Assembly (NCBI GenBank): GCA_012656075.1
Contig: JAAKBF010000164.1
Span: 62,001-126,000, forward strand
DNA length: 64,000 nt
Direction of reading: 5' to 3'
Source: Phytophthora hibernalis
Taxonomy: Eukaryota; Oomycota; Peronosporomycetes; Peronosporales; Peronosporaceae
The position numbers and the translations under genes were made by a program. This document shows, piece by piece, positions 11,173 to 21,157 of the stretch; positions within the stretch are counted from its first letter, which is position 1; each line of letters starts with the position of its first letter. The notes below the pieces were generated by a model. The model was not told the DNA's origin. It searched no databases and was given only the letters and a program-made list of their open reading frames with translations.

Positions 11173-11189
11173 TCATTCTGCTATTTGCC
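11173..11189 (+). promoter_or_regulatory. Inr-like core promoter of PL3 gene, palindrome 1 right arm
   Basis: TCATTCTGCTATTTGCC lies about 55-70 bases upstream of the ATG at 11244. The same word precedes the palindrome 2 copies (24573-24589) and occurs inverted before the left-arm copies. It resembles the oomycete Inr. Confidence 0.5.
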
Positions 11190-11243
11190 TCGGCCACCAC
11201 AACACCTCCAACAACACCACAGTCAACCCGACTCCCGTTCAAA

Positions 11244-12332
11244 ATGGTCAAGATCTTTTCTATTACTGCTGTCATCGCTGTTTTCGCCGCTGCCACCGCC
11301 TCGGCTGCCTCTGTGCCGGACGGCTCGTGGCCCTCCAGCACGGGTACTGTGCAGTACGCCGAGGCGTACACGGTGAAGGCCGGCGAGGTCTTCGACGGCA
11401 AGATGCAGACGTATGAGCGCTCGGACGTCTCGTGCGAAGGACAAACGGAGAGCGGCGCGAACACGGCCGTGTTCCTCGTGGAGGCCGGTGGCACCCTCAA
11501 AAATGTCATCATCGGCAAGAACCAAATGGAAGGTGTCCACTGCGATAACAGCGACTGCACCATCGAAAACGTCTGGTGGGACGACGTGTGCGAGGACGCT
11601 CTGAGCATCAAGGGCGGCTCTGCCTCTAGTGTGTCCACGGTCACCGGCGGTGGCGCCCGCAACGCTGACGACAAGGTGATCCAGCACAATGGTCTCGGCT
11701 CCGTCAAGATCGACGGCTTCTACGCCGAGACTTTCGGTAAGCTGTACCGCTCGTGCGGCACATGCGGGGACAAGGCGCGCAAGGTGTCGATGTCCAATGT
11801 GTACGCGGTGAACCCGGGTACGAGTCTCGTGACAGTGAACGAGAACTGGGGCGACGAGGCCACGCTAAGCAACATCTACATCAAGTCTAGCGACAACAGC
11901 TTCAAGGTGTGTGCGTGGTCCCAGGGTAACGCCAACGGCGAGCCGAAGGAGCTGGGCGACGGAATCAAGGGCTCGCTGTGCCAGTACTCGGAGAGTGATA
12001 TCCACCTGAACGGTAAAGTGTCCTCGGCCACCAGCACCGCGCAAACATCCAGCGGTTCTTCGGCCGGGCAGAACTCGGTCGAGCAGACCAGCAACGCTTC
12101 CAAATCCAGCTCGCTTCGTGGTAGTTCAGAGAAGAAAAGTTCATCCAAGTCTGGCGACGACAAGAGCGACAATGACAAAAAGGACCAGGACTCCAAAAGA
12201 AGAATACAAGCAAGAGCGACGAAGACAAGAAGAAAGACAAGAGCAATGACGACAAGGAGCAGAAATCCGAGAAGAAGAGCACGGACAAGAAGGACAAGGA
12301 CGACGATGAGAACTAAGTGGTCCACTCGCTAG
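11244..12332 (+). CDS. Secreted pectate lyase, PL3 family, frameshifted basic tail
   Basis: Predicted extracellular PL3 pectate lyase of 362 aa. It has a signal peptide (1-21), a PL3 domain (about 24-255) with WWDDVCEDALSIKGG, ADDKVIQHNG and YRSCGTCGDK, then a Ser-rich linker. The last 45 residues are Arg/Thr/Lys-rich. In the alternative frame the same DNA encodes the Asp/Lys/Glu-rich acidic tail typical of the other copies, ending DDDEN. One base missing from an A run at about 12196 (CCAAAAGAAG) explains the switch. The left arm carries the same change. The catalytic domain is intact, so the enzyme may still be made; whether the charge-reversed tail is real depends on sequence accuracy. Confidence 0.8.
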   Translation: MVKIFSITAVIAVFAAATASAASVPDGSWPSSTGTVQYAEAYTVKAGEVFDGKMQTYERSDVSCEGQTESGANTAVFLVEAGGTLKNVIIGKNQMEGVHCDNSDCTIENVWWDDVCEDALSIKGGSASSVSTVTGGGARNADDKVIQHNGLGSVKIDGFYAETFGKLYRSCGTCGDKARKVSMSNVYAVNPGTSLVTVNENWGDEATLSNIYIKSSDNSFKVCAWSQGNANGEPKELGDGIKGSLCQYSESDIHLNGKVSSATSTAQTSSGSSAGQNSVEQTSNASKSSSLRGSSEKKSSSKSGDDKSDNDKKDQDSKRRIQARATKTRRKTRAMTTRSRNPRRRARTRRTRTTMRTKWSTR

Positions 12333-12941
12333 CTCATTGTTGGAATCGCTGGGGCTTACCGAGATCACCTTTTTGCGGTAGCCAGCCACAGCGGGTAACA
12401 GATTTGAGTCATGTCGTGTCGTACAGTGCACTATAGAGAGGAACAGTTGATGTTTGTAGATGGATACAAGAAATACAACTGCATTTTGAGTTTTTCTGAT
12501 TCGAAGAATTTGTGTATCATCCATTGGATAATCCGGAGAGAGGGGGATGTTTGACTAAAATCCCTTATTATCCGTGGATAATTCGGTTGGCAAAGCTTCA
12601 AGGATCCAACCTGTACTAAAATCACGTAGAGTGAAGCTTGCGCAGCACTCGAAATTACTACATGTATGCAGGGACAGATTTGTCACTGGCACAAGTGACC
12701 ATTTGAAACTTAAACAGACAGCCACAGCAAAATACGGATTTATTAGTACTTTAAAATCCGGCCACGCTTTAGCTGACAGATTTGTAGTAAGTCTAAAATT
12801 TAGAATTGTGACAAAAGCCAAAAATATACAACGAAAATCCGAATAAAATCATAACATTGGTTTAACTAAAAACAAAATCATCTCTTTTCTCTTCTAAAGA
12901 GGGAACTACAAATTGTAATAAGATCTGCAAGTAGCAAGCGA

Positions 12942-13207
12942 CTAAATGTCGCTCTCCGAGTACTGGCATAGCGAGTCCTTAATACCGTCGCCAAGCTCCG
13001 TTGGTTCGCCGTCCTCGCTACCTTGCGCCCACGCGCAGATCGTGTATCCGTCGCCATCCGAGGAAAAATAGATATTGCTGAGTGTGGCCCCGGCGCCATA
13101 GTTGTCGCTCACAGTCACAATGCTCACGCTCGAATTCACAGCATAAACGTTCGACATGCTCTCAAACCGTTGAATGTCACCTCACGTTCCGCACGAGTGG
13201 TACAGCT
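12942..13207 (-). pseudogene. PL3 pectate lyase, C-terminal half (split gene)
   Basis: Encodes the end of the PL3 domain on the minus strand (MSNVYAVN, SIVTVSDNYG, ICAWAQGSEDGEP, LCQYSESDI), with a stop codon directly after SESDI and no tail. It begins at YHSCGT, exactly where the N-terminal half at 21158 stops. The two halves are separated by the Copia element at 13208-21157 and flanked by its CAGCT duplication. There is also an in-frame stop just after YHSCGT, so the gene was already decaying or has decayed since. Confidence 0.85.
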
Positions 13208-13370
13208 TGTGATGACGCGAGGCGCGTCATCGGGGTAGATCGTCGTCTGCTTGACGGTCGCTTCGAAGTGACGGTGCCATTGCAATGACAGTGCACTTTG
13301 TAGGACAGTAATTAGACGTTAATCAAATAAAGAAAGTAAACACGTAAGTGCCGGGCAAAGCCTCGACAGG
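13208..13370 (-). repeat. Truncated 3' LTR of the Copia element
   Basis: 163 bases matching the 20565-20727 end of the full LTR (shared words GTGCACTTTGT, TAATTAGACGTTA, AAGTGCCGGGCAAAGCCTCG). Homology stops abruptly at about 13370, where the foreign block begins. Confidence 0.85.
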
Positions 13371-15435
13371 GACAGAATGTGGAGCTTTTCGACGAGCATT
13401 GGCATAGCTCTGTAGCTTGCCGCGAGGAGGCGCCCGGTCCGTGAGAACAATGGTGCTAGCGGACGATGAACAGCTATCCTCAGCTTCGACGTCCATAAGA
13501 AAATCTCGATAAGACATCTCGTTCGATGAGCTCACAGGAGAACCAACTGGTGACGGCTGAGAAGTAGACAGCGAACCACTGGTCTGACTCGGCGGGACTC
13601 CAAGCTCGATATCACCAGAAGGGATGGATCCCGTAACTTCGGCGAAGCTGGACTGGGCGAACCATCCAAAGAATCTTCGTCAAGAACGTCCAACTCGGCG
13701 AGAACAGCCTGAGTAATGCAAACAGAATTATTTGCTGCTGCTCGATAAGGGCGGCGTCGAGGAGAGCCGAGAGAAAGAGGCACCGTGGGGCTAGTCGAAG
13801 CCGGAACGGAGACTACGGAACTCAGCGAAGGAGTCGCCACGGAAGTAGACGAACTCGATGAGATCACGGCTGGAGCCGACTCTATCGACGAGTCAGTGGA
13901 GGCCACAGATCCAGATGCTGGACTCGGCGAAGAACTTATACGACCGAGTGAAGAGCTCGTGGCCAGAGATAAACTCACCAGAACGGCTGACGAACTCGCC
14001 AAGTCCGGATCAACGGAGCTCGACGAGTCTGCGCCAAGATCTGGTGACTCGTCGACGTGAGCCTCAGCCTCATTAACTTCGACCTGAACCTCGTCGTGGG
14101 GAGGACTCAGCGAGTGTCGCTGAGGATAATAGCCACTCGAATTGGTGCGGCTAAGACCAGCCGCCGGAGAGCAGAGGCGGCGCCGCCCTGGAATAGGCAG
14201 CGAAGGCGCATGCTCAGCGACCACTTCCGCTCGGAGCAAAGTCGTCGATGCGTCGAAACCCTCCTCGCCAGGTACGGGACGCTCAAAGTCGCCGCGAGAA
14301 ACACTCTTAGAACGGCTCCGTCGGGGACCGGCCGCCGTCGGATTCGCTGGGTTAGAATACCGACGGAGGAGCTCGGCTGAGTCAATGTCTTCAGTCGCGC
14401 GCTCCTTAGCTGAGAGACCGAACGGTGTCTCCGGTGGCGCGACTCCGACTTGAACCGCTTGCGGTGTGAAGAACTCGACGAAGACACAGGTGAGACTGCG
14501 GAGAAAGTCGGGGAAACCACCAACGCTGCGCTCGCCGGGGTCACGTTAGCTGAGCTCGCCGAAGTTGAAATCGCCAAGCCCGAAGACACTCCGCTCGACG
14601 AGTTCGCTGGGTGGAGAGAGAGTAACTGCACAGGGCCGACGTGAATAACGAAGCTCCAACGACTCGGGGAAGCGCTCGGCGAGTAGCCGACAAAGACGAG
14701 CGTTAATCTGGAGATCCCTAGGATCCAGGCCCGGGACGTCCACGCCACCCAGAGCAGCGACAGCCAAGCGCGGGTCGTATACTGGGTAGCGACCGCGGTG
14801 AGCGATAATACGCTTCTGCTGTAGGACGGTGCCTTGCAACGACTCGATCGTTCGACGAGCTTCGCGGAGACCGTGGTCACCACCCGAGCAAAGCAAGACT
14901 GTGGCCTCCTGGAGTTGGCGATAGTATGTCGAAGCCAATCCGTGAAGAGTGGTGAACTCCGCCTTGATCTCGATAATCTTCTGACCCAGGCTTGCACAAG
15001 TCCGATCGCGATTCTCGAGCTCAACCTGAAGCTTCTGAATGGTCGCCTCGGCAGCTCGGGTCCGGTCGCATTGCTGAGCAATGATGGTCCGGGATTCCGC
15101 CGTGAGCTGGGCGATCGTCTTGTTGAACGACTCCGTCATCTCAGTCGAACGTAAAGAACTCGAACGATAAATTCCCGGCTCTTTTGTGACGGTACCCAGT
15201 TGGTGGCGTAAGGAGGCTGACTCAGCGATTGCAGACTCCATTCTCTTGTACCGAGCAGAATCCACTCGCTCAGATTTGGCGAGCTTGGTCCGAAGCTCGG
15301 CGATTTCGGCAGACACATCCGGGAGAGGTACAACATCACGTTGCAACGCAGCCAAGATGGAAGCTGGCGATTTTGCCCCAAGAATGGCCTGGCGAGTTGA
15401 AGCGTCGGCGGGTGGAGGAGAACTGGTCAACAAAA
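13371..15435 (-). pseudogene. Foreign coiled-coil/Ser-rich block, probably from another retroelement
   Basis: Overlapping minus-strand frames (15433-14546, 15081-14107, 14239-13532, 13535-13323) look like one protein broken by frameshifts. It has an N-terminal coiled coil (IAELRTKLAKSERVDS, KLQVELENRDRTCASLGQKI), then HRKRFKSESRHRRHRS and long Ser/Pro stretches. I cannot name a family. The layout resembles gag-like proteins of Ty3-type elements (inference). It occupies the place where Copia reverse transcriptase and RNase H should be; the junctions are near 15435 and 13370 with no visible duplication. Confidence 0.5.
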
Positions 15436-15600
15436 ACGAGACCAGGTACCAGTTGGTGTCTCAACTCCGGCAGCAATCTCGGAAGTGACAGGTGATGCAC
15501 TCCCACTGAAACCTGGTTGGGGCTCCAGCGGTGCATAATTCAGCAGTGTTGCTTCAAGCAGGTTTGCAGGTGCAGGATTCGCAGAGTCCCACTCCGGCAG

Positions 15601-16569
15601 TTACGTCTCCGTGCTTGTCTTGATCCTCGCAACAGGTGCAGTCTCAGGTAGTACATGCTCAGCATAGTTGTAAGCATTTTCTAACAAATGCTTCACATAT
15701 TTCCCATCAGCAGTGAAGTGCTCGTGAAAACGTGCATTGCTTACACGGGAGGTCGCCACTTGAGCCATCTTCAGATCAATGAATTTGTAGCCATGAGAGT
15801 TTTCACTGTAACCCAACAATAGAGCTAATCTTGCCCTTGGTTCCAACTTCTCCTTCTTTGTCTTGACGCAGGGGAACTCGAACGTGTGCCTAGCATCACC
15901 AGTCCGCAAGGCTTCAAGATCCGGTTCGGTCTTGAACAACCGTTGCTTCGACGACACGAGACTGCTTGCAGTTGTCGGCATCCAGTTGAGTATCGTCACG
16001 ACGTGACACAGAGCTTCTCCCCACAGCGTGTTTGCAAGGTGTGTGGCCGTCAGCATGGCCCGCACTCGTGGCATCACAATGCCATTCGCCCGCTCGACGA
16101 TGCTGTTTTCCTGTGGCAAGAACGCATTGGTGAACTGCTCCGTGATTACATACTTCGCGCAGTAGCTCCTCAATTTGTTGCTCATGATTTCACCACCTTG
16201 ATCCGAGTGTAGTCTCGAAGCAGATGGTTTGGGTAGCTGTACACGCAGTTGTCTTAACTGAACCATAATATACCTTGTTTCTTTGCTCTTCCTTTCGTGC
16301 AGGTACACCCACTTGTATCTCGTTGCCTCATCAATGATCAGCAGGAACATTGTGAAATCTCCCGGCGTGGTCTCGTTCACCGTGCAAATGTCCATCATCA
16401 AGCCTTCGTGTGGTTCGGACTTCCGCTCTGGAATCCTAGCGAAGTTCATTCGTTGCATTTTTTCGTAGCACACGCAAGACACTCGTAGGAGCTAAGACCT
16501 TTTGCATTCATCTTTACCCCAACATCCAAATTGTTCGCCAGCTTCTTGACCGTGTCCATGCTAATATGG
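15601..16569 (-). pseudogene. Copia integrase remnant
   Basis: Contains the zinc-binding start (HHISMDTVKKLA, then YECLAC) and an rve-type integrase core with the three acidic residues visible in LMMDICTVNE, LHSDQGGEIMS and ENSIVERANGI, followed by the Copia-type LLGYSENSHGYKFIDL. A frameshift at about 16470 separates the zinc region from the core. A TAA at 15601-15603 interrupts a frame that otherwise stays open to about 15440. It would have inserted the element's cDNA into the genome. Confidence 0.85.
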
Positions 16570-17635
16570 TGTAGTAATTTCGAGTTTCGGCACACACCTC
16601 AACTAGGACCATATTGACCTAGGAGTGGTGGACTCTTAGGAATGATGGTGCACGGTAGTGACTTGACTGTACCAACAAAAGCGCGGTCTTAGGACCAGAG
16701 GAGTCCGGTACAAGGGGTCCGAGCCGAGTCTAAGGAGCGGAGATCGACAGTACGCCCCAGTAGGAGCCTAAGGAACTGTGGCGACTCGACAGATTTACCG
16801 GATGCGATTACCCGGACAAAAGCCGAGCTCAACGGACGACACCAGGCTGGAGAGACGGTGCGGACGCCAGAGAGACGCGGAACTCAGCTGAAGGGTCGAC
16901 CGAGATCCATAATGATCACAGCATACTGGAAGATCGTATGGGCGGACAGCAGCTCAGATCAAGAGGCATCCGCAGGATTTCCGAGCTGGCGAGCTCGGCT
17001 GAGGAGTCGTCAGGGGTCGAAACGACTCCATTTGATTTGATATATGTATAGTTTTTTTAGGAAACCACGAATAGGACATTTCAGGTACTCAGAAGATAAC
17101 AGCACCAACAGAGCAGAATTTTCTAAGTCCAAGACAAGTGTAGACCTCTCCGGTAAGTCCCTGTACGGGCTGGATTTTACCTGCCATTGACACCCGAGAG
17201 GCATAGCTTGTAGGTTGTTGACATGTAGCGCCAAGAGAATAGGTTGGCCCGGGGAAGGGCGTGCCTCGCTACGCGCGAAGAAGAAATCTTGCCGAACTCG
17301 GCGAGTCGGTACGTCGGATAGCCCGGGTGTCGTAACACTTTCAGTCTAAAAGCTTTTGCCTCGGTGACCCGTAAACGCGCTCGCGCGCTGTTGCCCACCC
17401 ATTGGTGGAGGACACGGGATTAAGTACAGTGGTCGGCAGGACTCGGCTGACCCTGGTAGATTAGCTGGTTTGGTTGCCTGGCATTCAACGAGAGTGAAAC
17501 ACAACCTCACCCGAAGGGGCCTGATCGCTAGGGATAACTCAGCGAGGACCAGCAACGCCGACCTAACTCGGCGATTGTTGTGATTGCAAAGTAGAATTCC
17601 ACGTCTGACGAAATTGTGTGTTTTGCAACACCACA
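16570..17635. mobile_element. 1,066-bp insertion with 9-bp target duplication
   Basis: It begins TGTAGTAATTTCGAG and ends CAACACCACA. It is flanked by CTAATATGG (16561-16569) and CTAACATGG (17636-17644). Removing one flank and the insert restores the Copia pre-integrase codons for GHxSMDTV. TG...CA ends suggest a solo LTR, but the 9-bp duplication is longer than LTR elements make. No long terminal inverted repeats and no convincing coding region are seen. The family is unknown. Confidence 0.65.
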
Positions 17636-17984
17636 CTAACATGGCCTAAACGTTGTGGCAGCAGCTCCATCTTTTATACTGTCCACGTCTTCCTTGATAG
17701 CTGCCATCACCATGACTACAGGCACACGTTCAGCACGTTGGCGATAGATGCTGTCACGCATAACAAATTTCAAAACTGTCTTCGACTTGGACAGCCAGGC
17801 GAACCGCTGATCGGGCGAGCAAGACAGCTTGTACTTGCCGGTCGCCTGCAGGTAGCCCAGACTGATGATATTTACCTTTGAATTTTCAGTGTTCACCACG
17901 TTGTCCAAGAGACGATCCTCCAGCATTTCAGTTGCCTGATTAACAACACGCAATAGAACAAACCACAAATCGTAGCATGTTCAG

Positions 17985-18096
17985 GCGTTCCGTTCGCAAA
18001 GTCCAGTCGGCTTGTCTTGTTCTCTCGTATGGTAGTGAATAGAGATAGTTCACCACATACATTAGCCTGGTATCCCGAATTGAGGATCCACTCCAC
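17985..18096 (-). pseudogene. Copia protease remnant, active site changed
   Basis: WILNSGYQANVCGELSLF matches the Copia aspartic protease start, where the family has D-S-G. Here the catalytic Asp is Asn, so even without frameshifts this copy would not process its polyprotein. A downstream frame (about 17636-17968) carries NIISLGYLQATGKYKLSC, the linker before the integrase zinc domain. Confidence 0.65.
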
Positions 18097-18129
18097 AGAG
18101 AGGGAATTGAGTTCGCCGTAGATTGCATG

Positions 18130-20551
18130 TGAATACCTTGGTTGCGGTTCACTGCGTTCACTTGCCAGAGAGGTTCAGCATTGCCTCGTTGGCCGCCCCC
18201 AAACCGGCGAGGTGAATTGCCACGACGACGCGGCGATTGCCCGCACGCAGGCGAGCGTCCACGTCCTTGCGCATGATACTGAGTCGGAGGTCCATAGCGA
18301 CTCGGAGCTCCACGCGTAGGCGAATCCAAGCCCCGGCCATAAGCGCGAGGACGTGGCGAATTGCGTCACTGCAGTGGTGGTTCACGTGGTAGAGCCCTGA
18401 AACGCCCTCGCGGAGGTGATAGTTCACACTAGCGTGGCGGCGATCGGTAGCTGTCTCCATCCAATGGTCTTGACAGCACTCCTTCAAAGTCCCGTGGCGG
18501 TGAGCGCCCATGCGGTGGCAATTGTCCATGCGGCAGCGACCGTCCACGCGGTGGCGAGCGTCCACGAGGCTGCGTGTCAGATGGTTTCGCATAGGGTAGC
18601 CCACATAGATCACTCTCGTAGGGTCCCCATGCATGTCGTCCTTGTTCGGTGTGGCACAGGCGTTGATTGAGTAATCGGTACAGCACCCCAGTTGCTCTCC
18701 CCGGCACTGACGGAGCCGCACGTGATCCACCATCGTTGTGCCCTGGTTCAAACGTGGGTCCCCGGGAACCTTGCATCAATCCTTGGCACAGGTAGTACAG
18801 TGCAGCTGCCCACCCAGAAGATGGGTCACTCATCTCCCATTGGTCCTGTACGCTTCTTGACGCAGCACTTTGCGTTGAAGGTTGTACATTCTCTACTTGA
18901 AGTCCTTGTCCGTCATTATGTGCATGTTGAACAGGAACTTGGGGTTGCAGCTGCAGTTAGCAGGAACATGGGGTTGCAGCTGCAGTTGCTGCGGTGTCGA
19001 AGGTACGTTGGCAACACTCTGCGCACTGGATGCACGTCATCACCTTCCGCACCCCGATCACCATCTCCGTTGCTGCTAGCAGGAGTAGGTGGCGAGTAGA
19101 CCGAAGAAGTCTGATCTGCAGGAGTCGAGTCGCCTTCCGTAAGATCGACAGTCTGGACATCGTCCGACGTAGCACATCGTGATAATCCGGCAAATAGACC
19201 ACCTTCTTATATTTCACCACCTTGTTGCACTTGAACACACCTCACAAATTTCACCAAAGGCGTCCGCGTTCTCTTGTTCTGCCTCGCCTTCGACTTCTTC
19301 TGCAAGTTGTCGTGCATTGGTTGACCAGTGTGCTGAGTGAACTCCGCATACCAGTGTCCATCTCCATAGTAATTGTCACAGTTGGCTCGCTGCTTCTCGT
19401 CCGACGCGTCCTTGACACGCTTGTGCTGCTGCTTGCTGCGCTTGCGTCACTTGCCGTTGTCGTGACCGGTGGACACTTGGCTCACATTCAACAGCCTCGG
19501 TTGGCTTGGGCGATGCTGCTGACACAGCTGGGTTTGCTGGTGTTCGGCCGACCGACGGCGTTGCAGTGCCTCGGTCAGCTGCGGGTTCTTGCGATCATTT
19601 GTGTTGATCCAATCTCCATGTTCACGCACCAGGTCGCGGAACACCACCACGGTGTTGGAAAGTAGTAGGCTTGCATGTTGACGTTATTTAACTCTCCATT
19701 GGCGTGGTGTAGCATCGTCACCTTGCGCTTTATGTCGTCGATGTACCAATCGATGGGCTTGTTCTCTCGTAGGCGACGCGACATCAAATCTTGCAGCAGA
19801 TAGTCAGGATTGATGCTGTCGCCGGCCTGAAACGCTGCGTAATTCCGTCCTACAGCACTGACGGGGCGGTGTCCATGATTTCCGTGACCTCGCCAATCTT
19901 GAAGCTCGTGCGTAGATCGACGGATAGCGATAGCGCGAGTGCGGAGAAAGCATTGGTCTTGAGCACGCGGTACCACTCCGTGTACTTGGGCCGTCGTAGT
20001 TCTTCTTCAACGTCGTAGCGCACGGCATCGTACGTGATGGCTTTAAGCGTGCAGGTCTCGAAGTGCAGCGGCACTTCGCTCTTCCAGGTCTTGTAGTCAC
20101 CCTCGGAGTGCATCTTGGGCAGCTTGAGCGGCGGGCTATTGTGCAGGGCCTTGGTGGGCTCCGCCAATTCCTTGTCGTTGTAGCGGCCAGGGTTCATGTA
20201 GTCCAGGCTGTACTGACCCACGCGAGGTACGTCGTCACTTTCTCTCGATGGCGGCGGATTCTCAACTGAATGTGAATGCGGGTTGGTCGGCTGGCAGGTT
20301 TGCAAACCCTCCAGCAAAACCCGGAATAATGGGCGACCACCTGGAATTCCGGCCAAGGAGCGAATGCGCTGCTCTGCGTCACCGTGCGACAGTGTTGCGT
20401 CAGCGCGACCGGTCGCACGGAGACGATTTTCAGCCAATAATCGTGCAAAGTTCGCACGTTCGGTCAATCGACGTAGTTCGTCGTCGGAGCTTGGCAGGCG
20501 TTCGTCAGGATCGGGCGAGGTTGCTATTCCTCCGGTTGCAGCGCTTGCCAT
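18130..20551 (-). pseudogene. Copia gag remnant
   Basis: The gag frame begins at an ATG at 20551, overlapping the primer-binding site. It runs as MASAATGGIATSPDPDERLP, then PPLKLPKMHSEGDYKTWKSE and YDVEEELRRPKYTEWYRVLK. It shifts frame at about 19850 and continues with LLQDLMSRRLRENKPIDWYI. Toward the C-terminus are basic, Arg/Ser/Pro-rich repeats (SPPRGRSLPHGQLPPHGRSP, about 18500-18600) typical of nucleic-acid binding. Several frame changes and stops make it non-functional. Confidence 0.75.
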
Positions 20552-20564
20552 TGGGCTCATAACC
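20552..20564 (-). promoter_or_regulatory. Copia primer-binding site (half-tRNA type)
   Basis: Immediately after the LTR end (ACCACA) the minus strand reads GGTTATGAGCCCA. This is complementary to the anticodon-loop region of initiator tRNA-Met, the half-tRNA primer used by Drosophila copia-like elements. Confidence 0.75.
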
Positions 20565-21157
20565 TGTGGTGACGCAGGGCGCATCTTCGGGGTTGATCGT
20601 CATTTGCTCGACGGTCGCTTCGAAGTATCGGTACCATTGCAATGGCAGTGCACTTTGTGGGACAGTAATTAGACGTTAGTCAAATAAAGAAAGTAAATAC
20701 GTAAGTGCCGGGCAAAGCCTCGACAGGAACGCAGTGATTCCGACGGGATACTTCTCTTCTAGCAGTGTGTGCAACACGCTGCCGATTCCGTTGTGTGGAG
20801 CAGGAGCAACCACGCCAGGGGCATCGCGTTCCGCAATGGTGTATTTGGCAGATACAAAAGCTAAGTAGTTCAATACAGCAACATAGTCATAGGGACAGCT
20901 CAACATCTTGACCATCCGTGGCAGTCTGCATGTCTTTCATAGTCGGCATGTATTGCACTCATCTGCATGTTGAGTGGCACGCGATCGGGCACGCAGTGCA
21001 GTTGCGTCGTGTGTCTGCAGCAGCATGCGCAGGATAGTCCTTAGGATAGGCAGCAGCATTGAAGTCAGCATCCGCATGTTAGTCTCAGGCAAGTTGTCGG
21101 GCTCAGGGTGCTGGTGCTGCAGTGACACCGCTGGGCAATGCAGGTCCATATCTCACA
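20565..21157 (-). repeat. Full 5' LTR of the Copia element (593 bp)
   Basis: On the minus strand it starts TGTGAGATATGGACC and ends GCGTCACCACA. The end adjacent to gag is shared with the 13208-13370 copy. Confidence 0.8.

Larger units (their letters stand above)
3772..12946. repeat. Palindrome 1: inverted duplication with head-to-head PL3 genes
   Basis: An imperfect inverted repeat. The right arm is 11082-12946. The left arm is 8275-10035, continuing (after the MULE insertion) in 3772-3869. The spacer is 10036-11081. Coordinates of matching points sum to about 21117 near the centre, drifting to 21122 outward through small indels. Each arm carries a PL3 gene, its promoter and its 3' untranslated region. 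The outer ends match as TTTAGTCGCTTGC against GCAAGCGACTAAA. I see no target-site duplication at the outer ends, so this looks like an inverted segmental duplication rather than a transposon. Confidence 0.85.
13208..21157 (-). mobile_element. Ty1/Copia LTR retrotransposon, nested and rearranged
   Basis: Read on the minus strand: 5' LTR (21157-20565), primer-binding site (20564-20552), gag, protease, integrase, then a truncated 3' LTR (13370-13208). The ends are TG...CA, and a perfect 5-bp target duplication CAGCT flanks it (13203-13207 and 21158-21162) inside a PL3 gene. Two foreign blocks interrupt it: a 1,066-bp insertion at 16570-17635 and a coiled-coil/Ser-rich segment at 13371-15435. The latter replaces reverse transcriptase, RNase H and most of the 3' LTR. 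All frames are broken, so this copy is dead. Confidence 0.88.

Noticed and set aside
3772..12946. Palindrome 1 as a giant foldback transposon that carries pectate-lyase genes
   Set aside because: No target duplication at the outer ends, and the outer 90 bases look like the 3' flank of a PL3 gene.
16570..17635. Plain solo LTR
   Set aside because: TG...CA ends fit, but the 9-bp duplication does not. Kept as an unclassified insertion.
13281..20725. 88-bp direct repeat read as a very short LTR pair
   Set aside because: Homology extends further, to TG...CA ends with a perfect 5-bp duplication and a half-tRNA primer site, so the true LTR is 593 bp.
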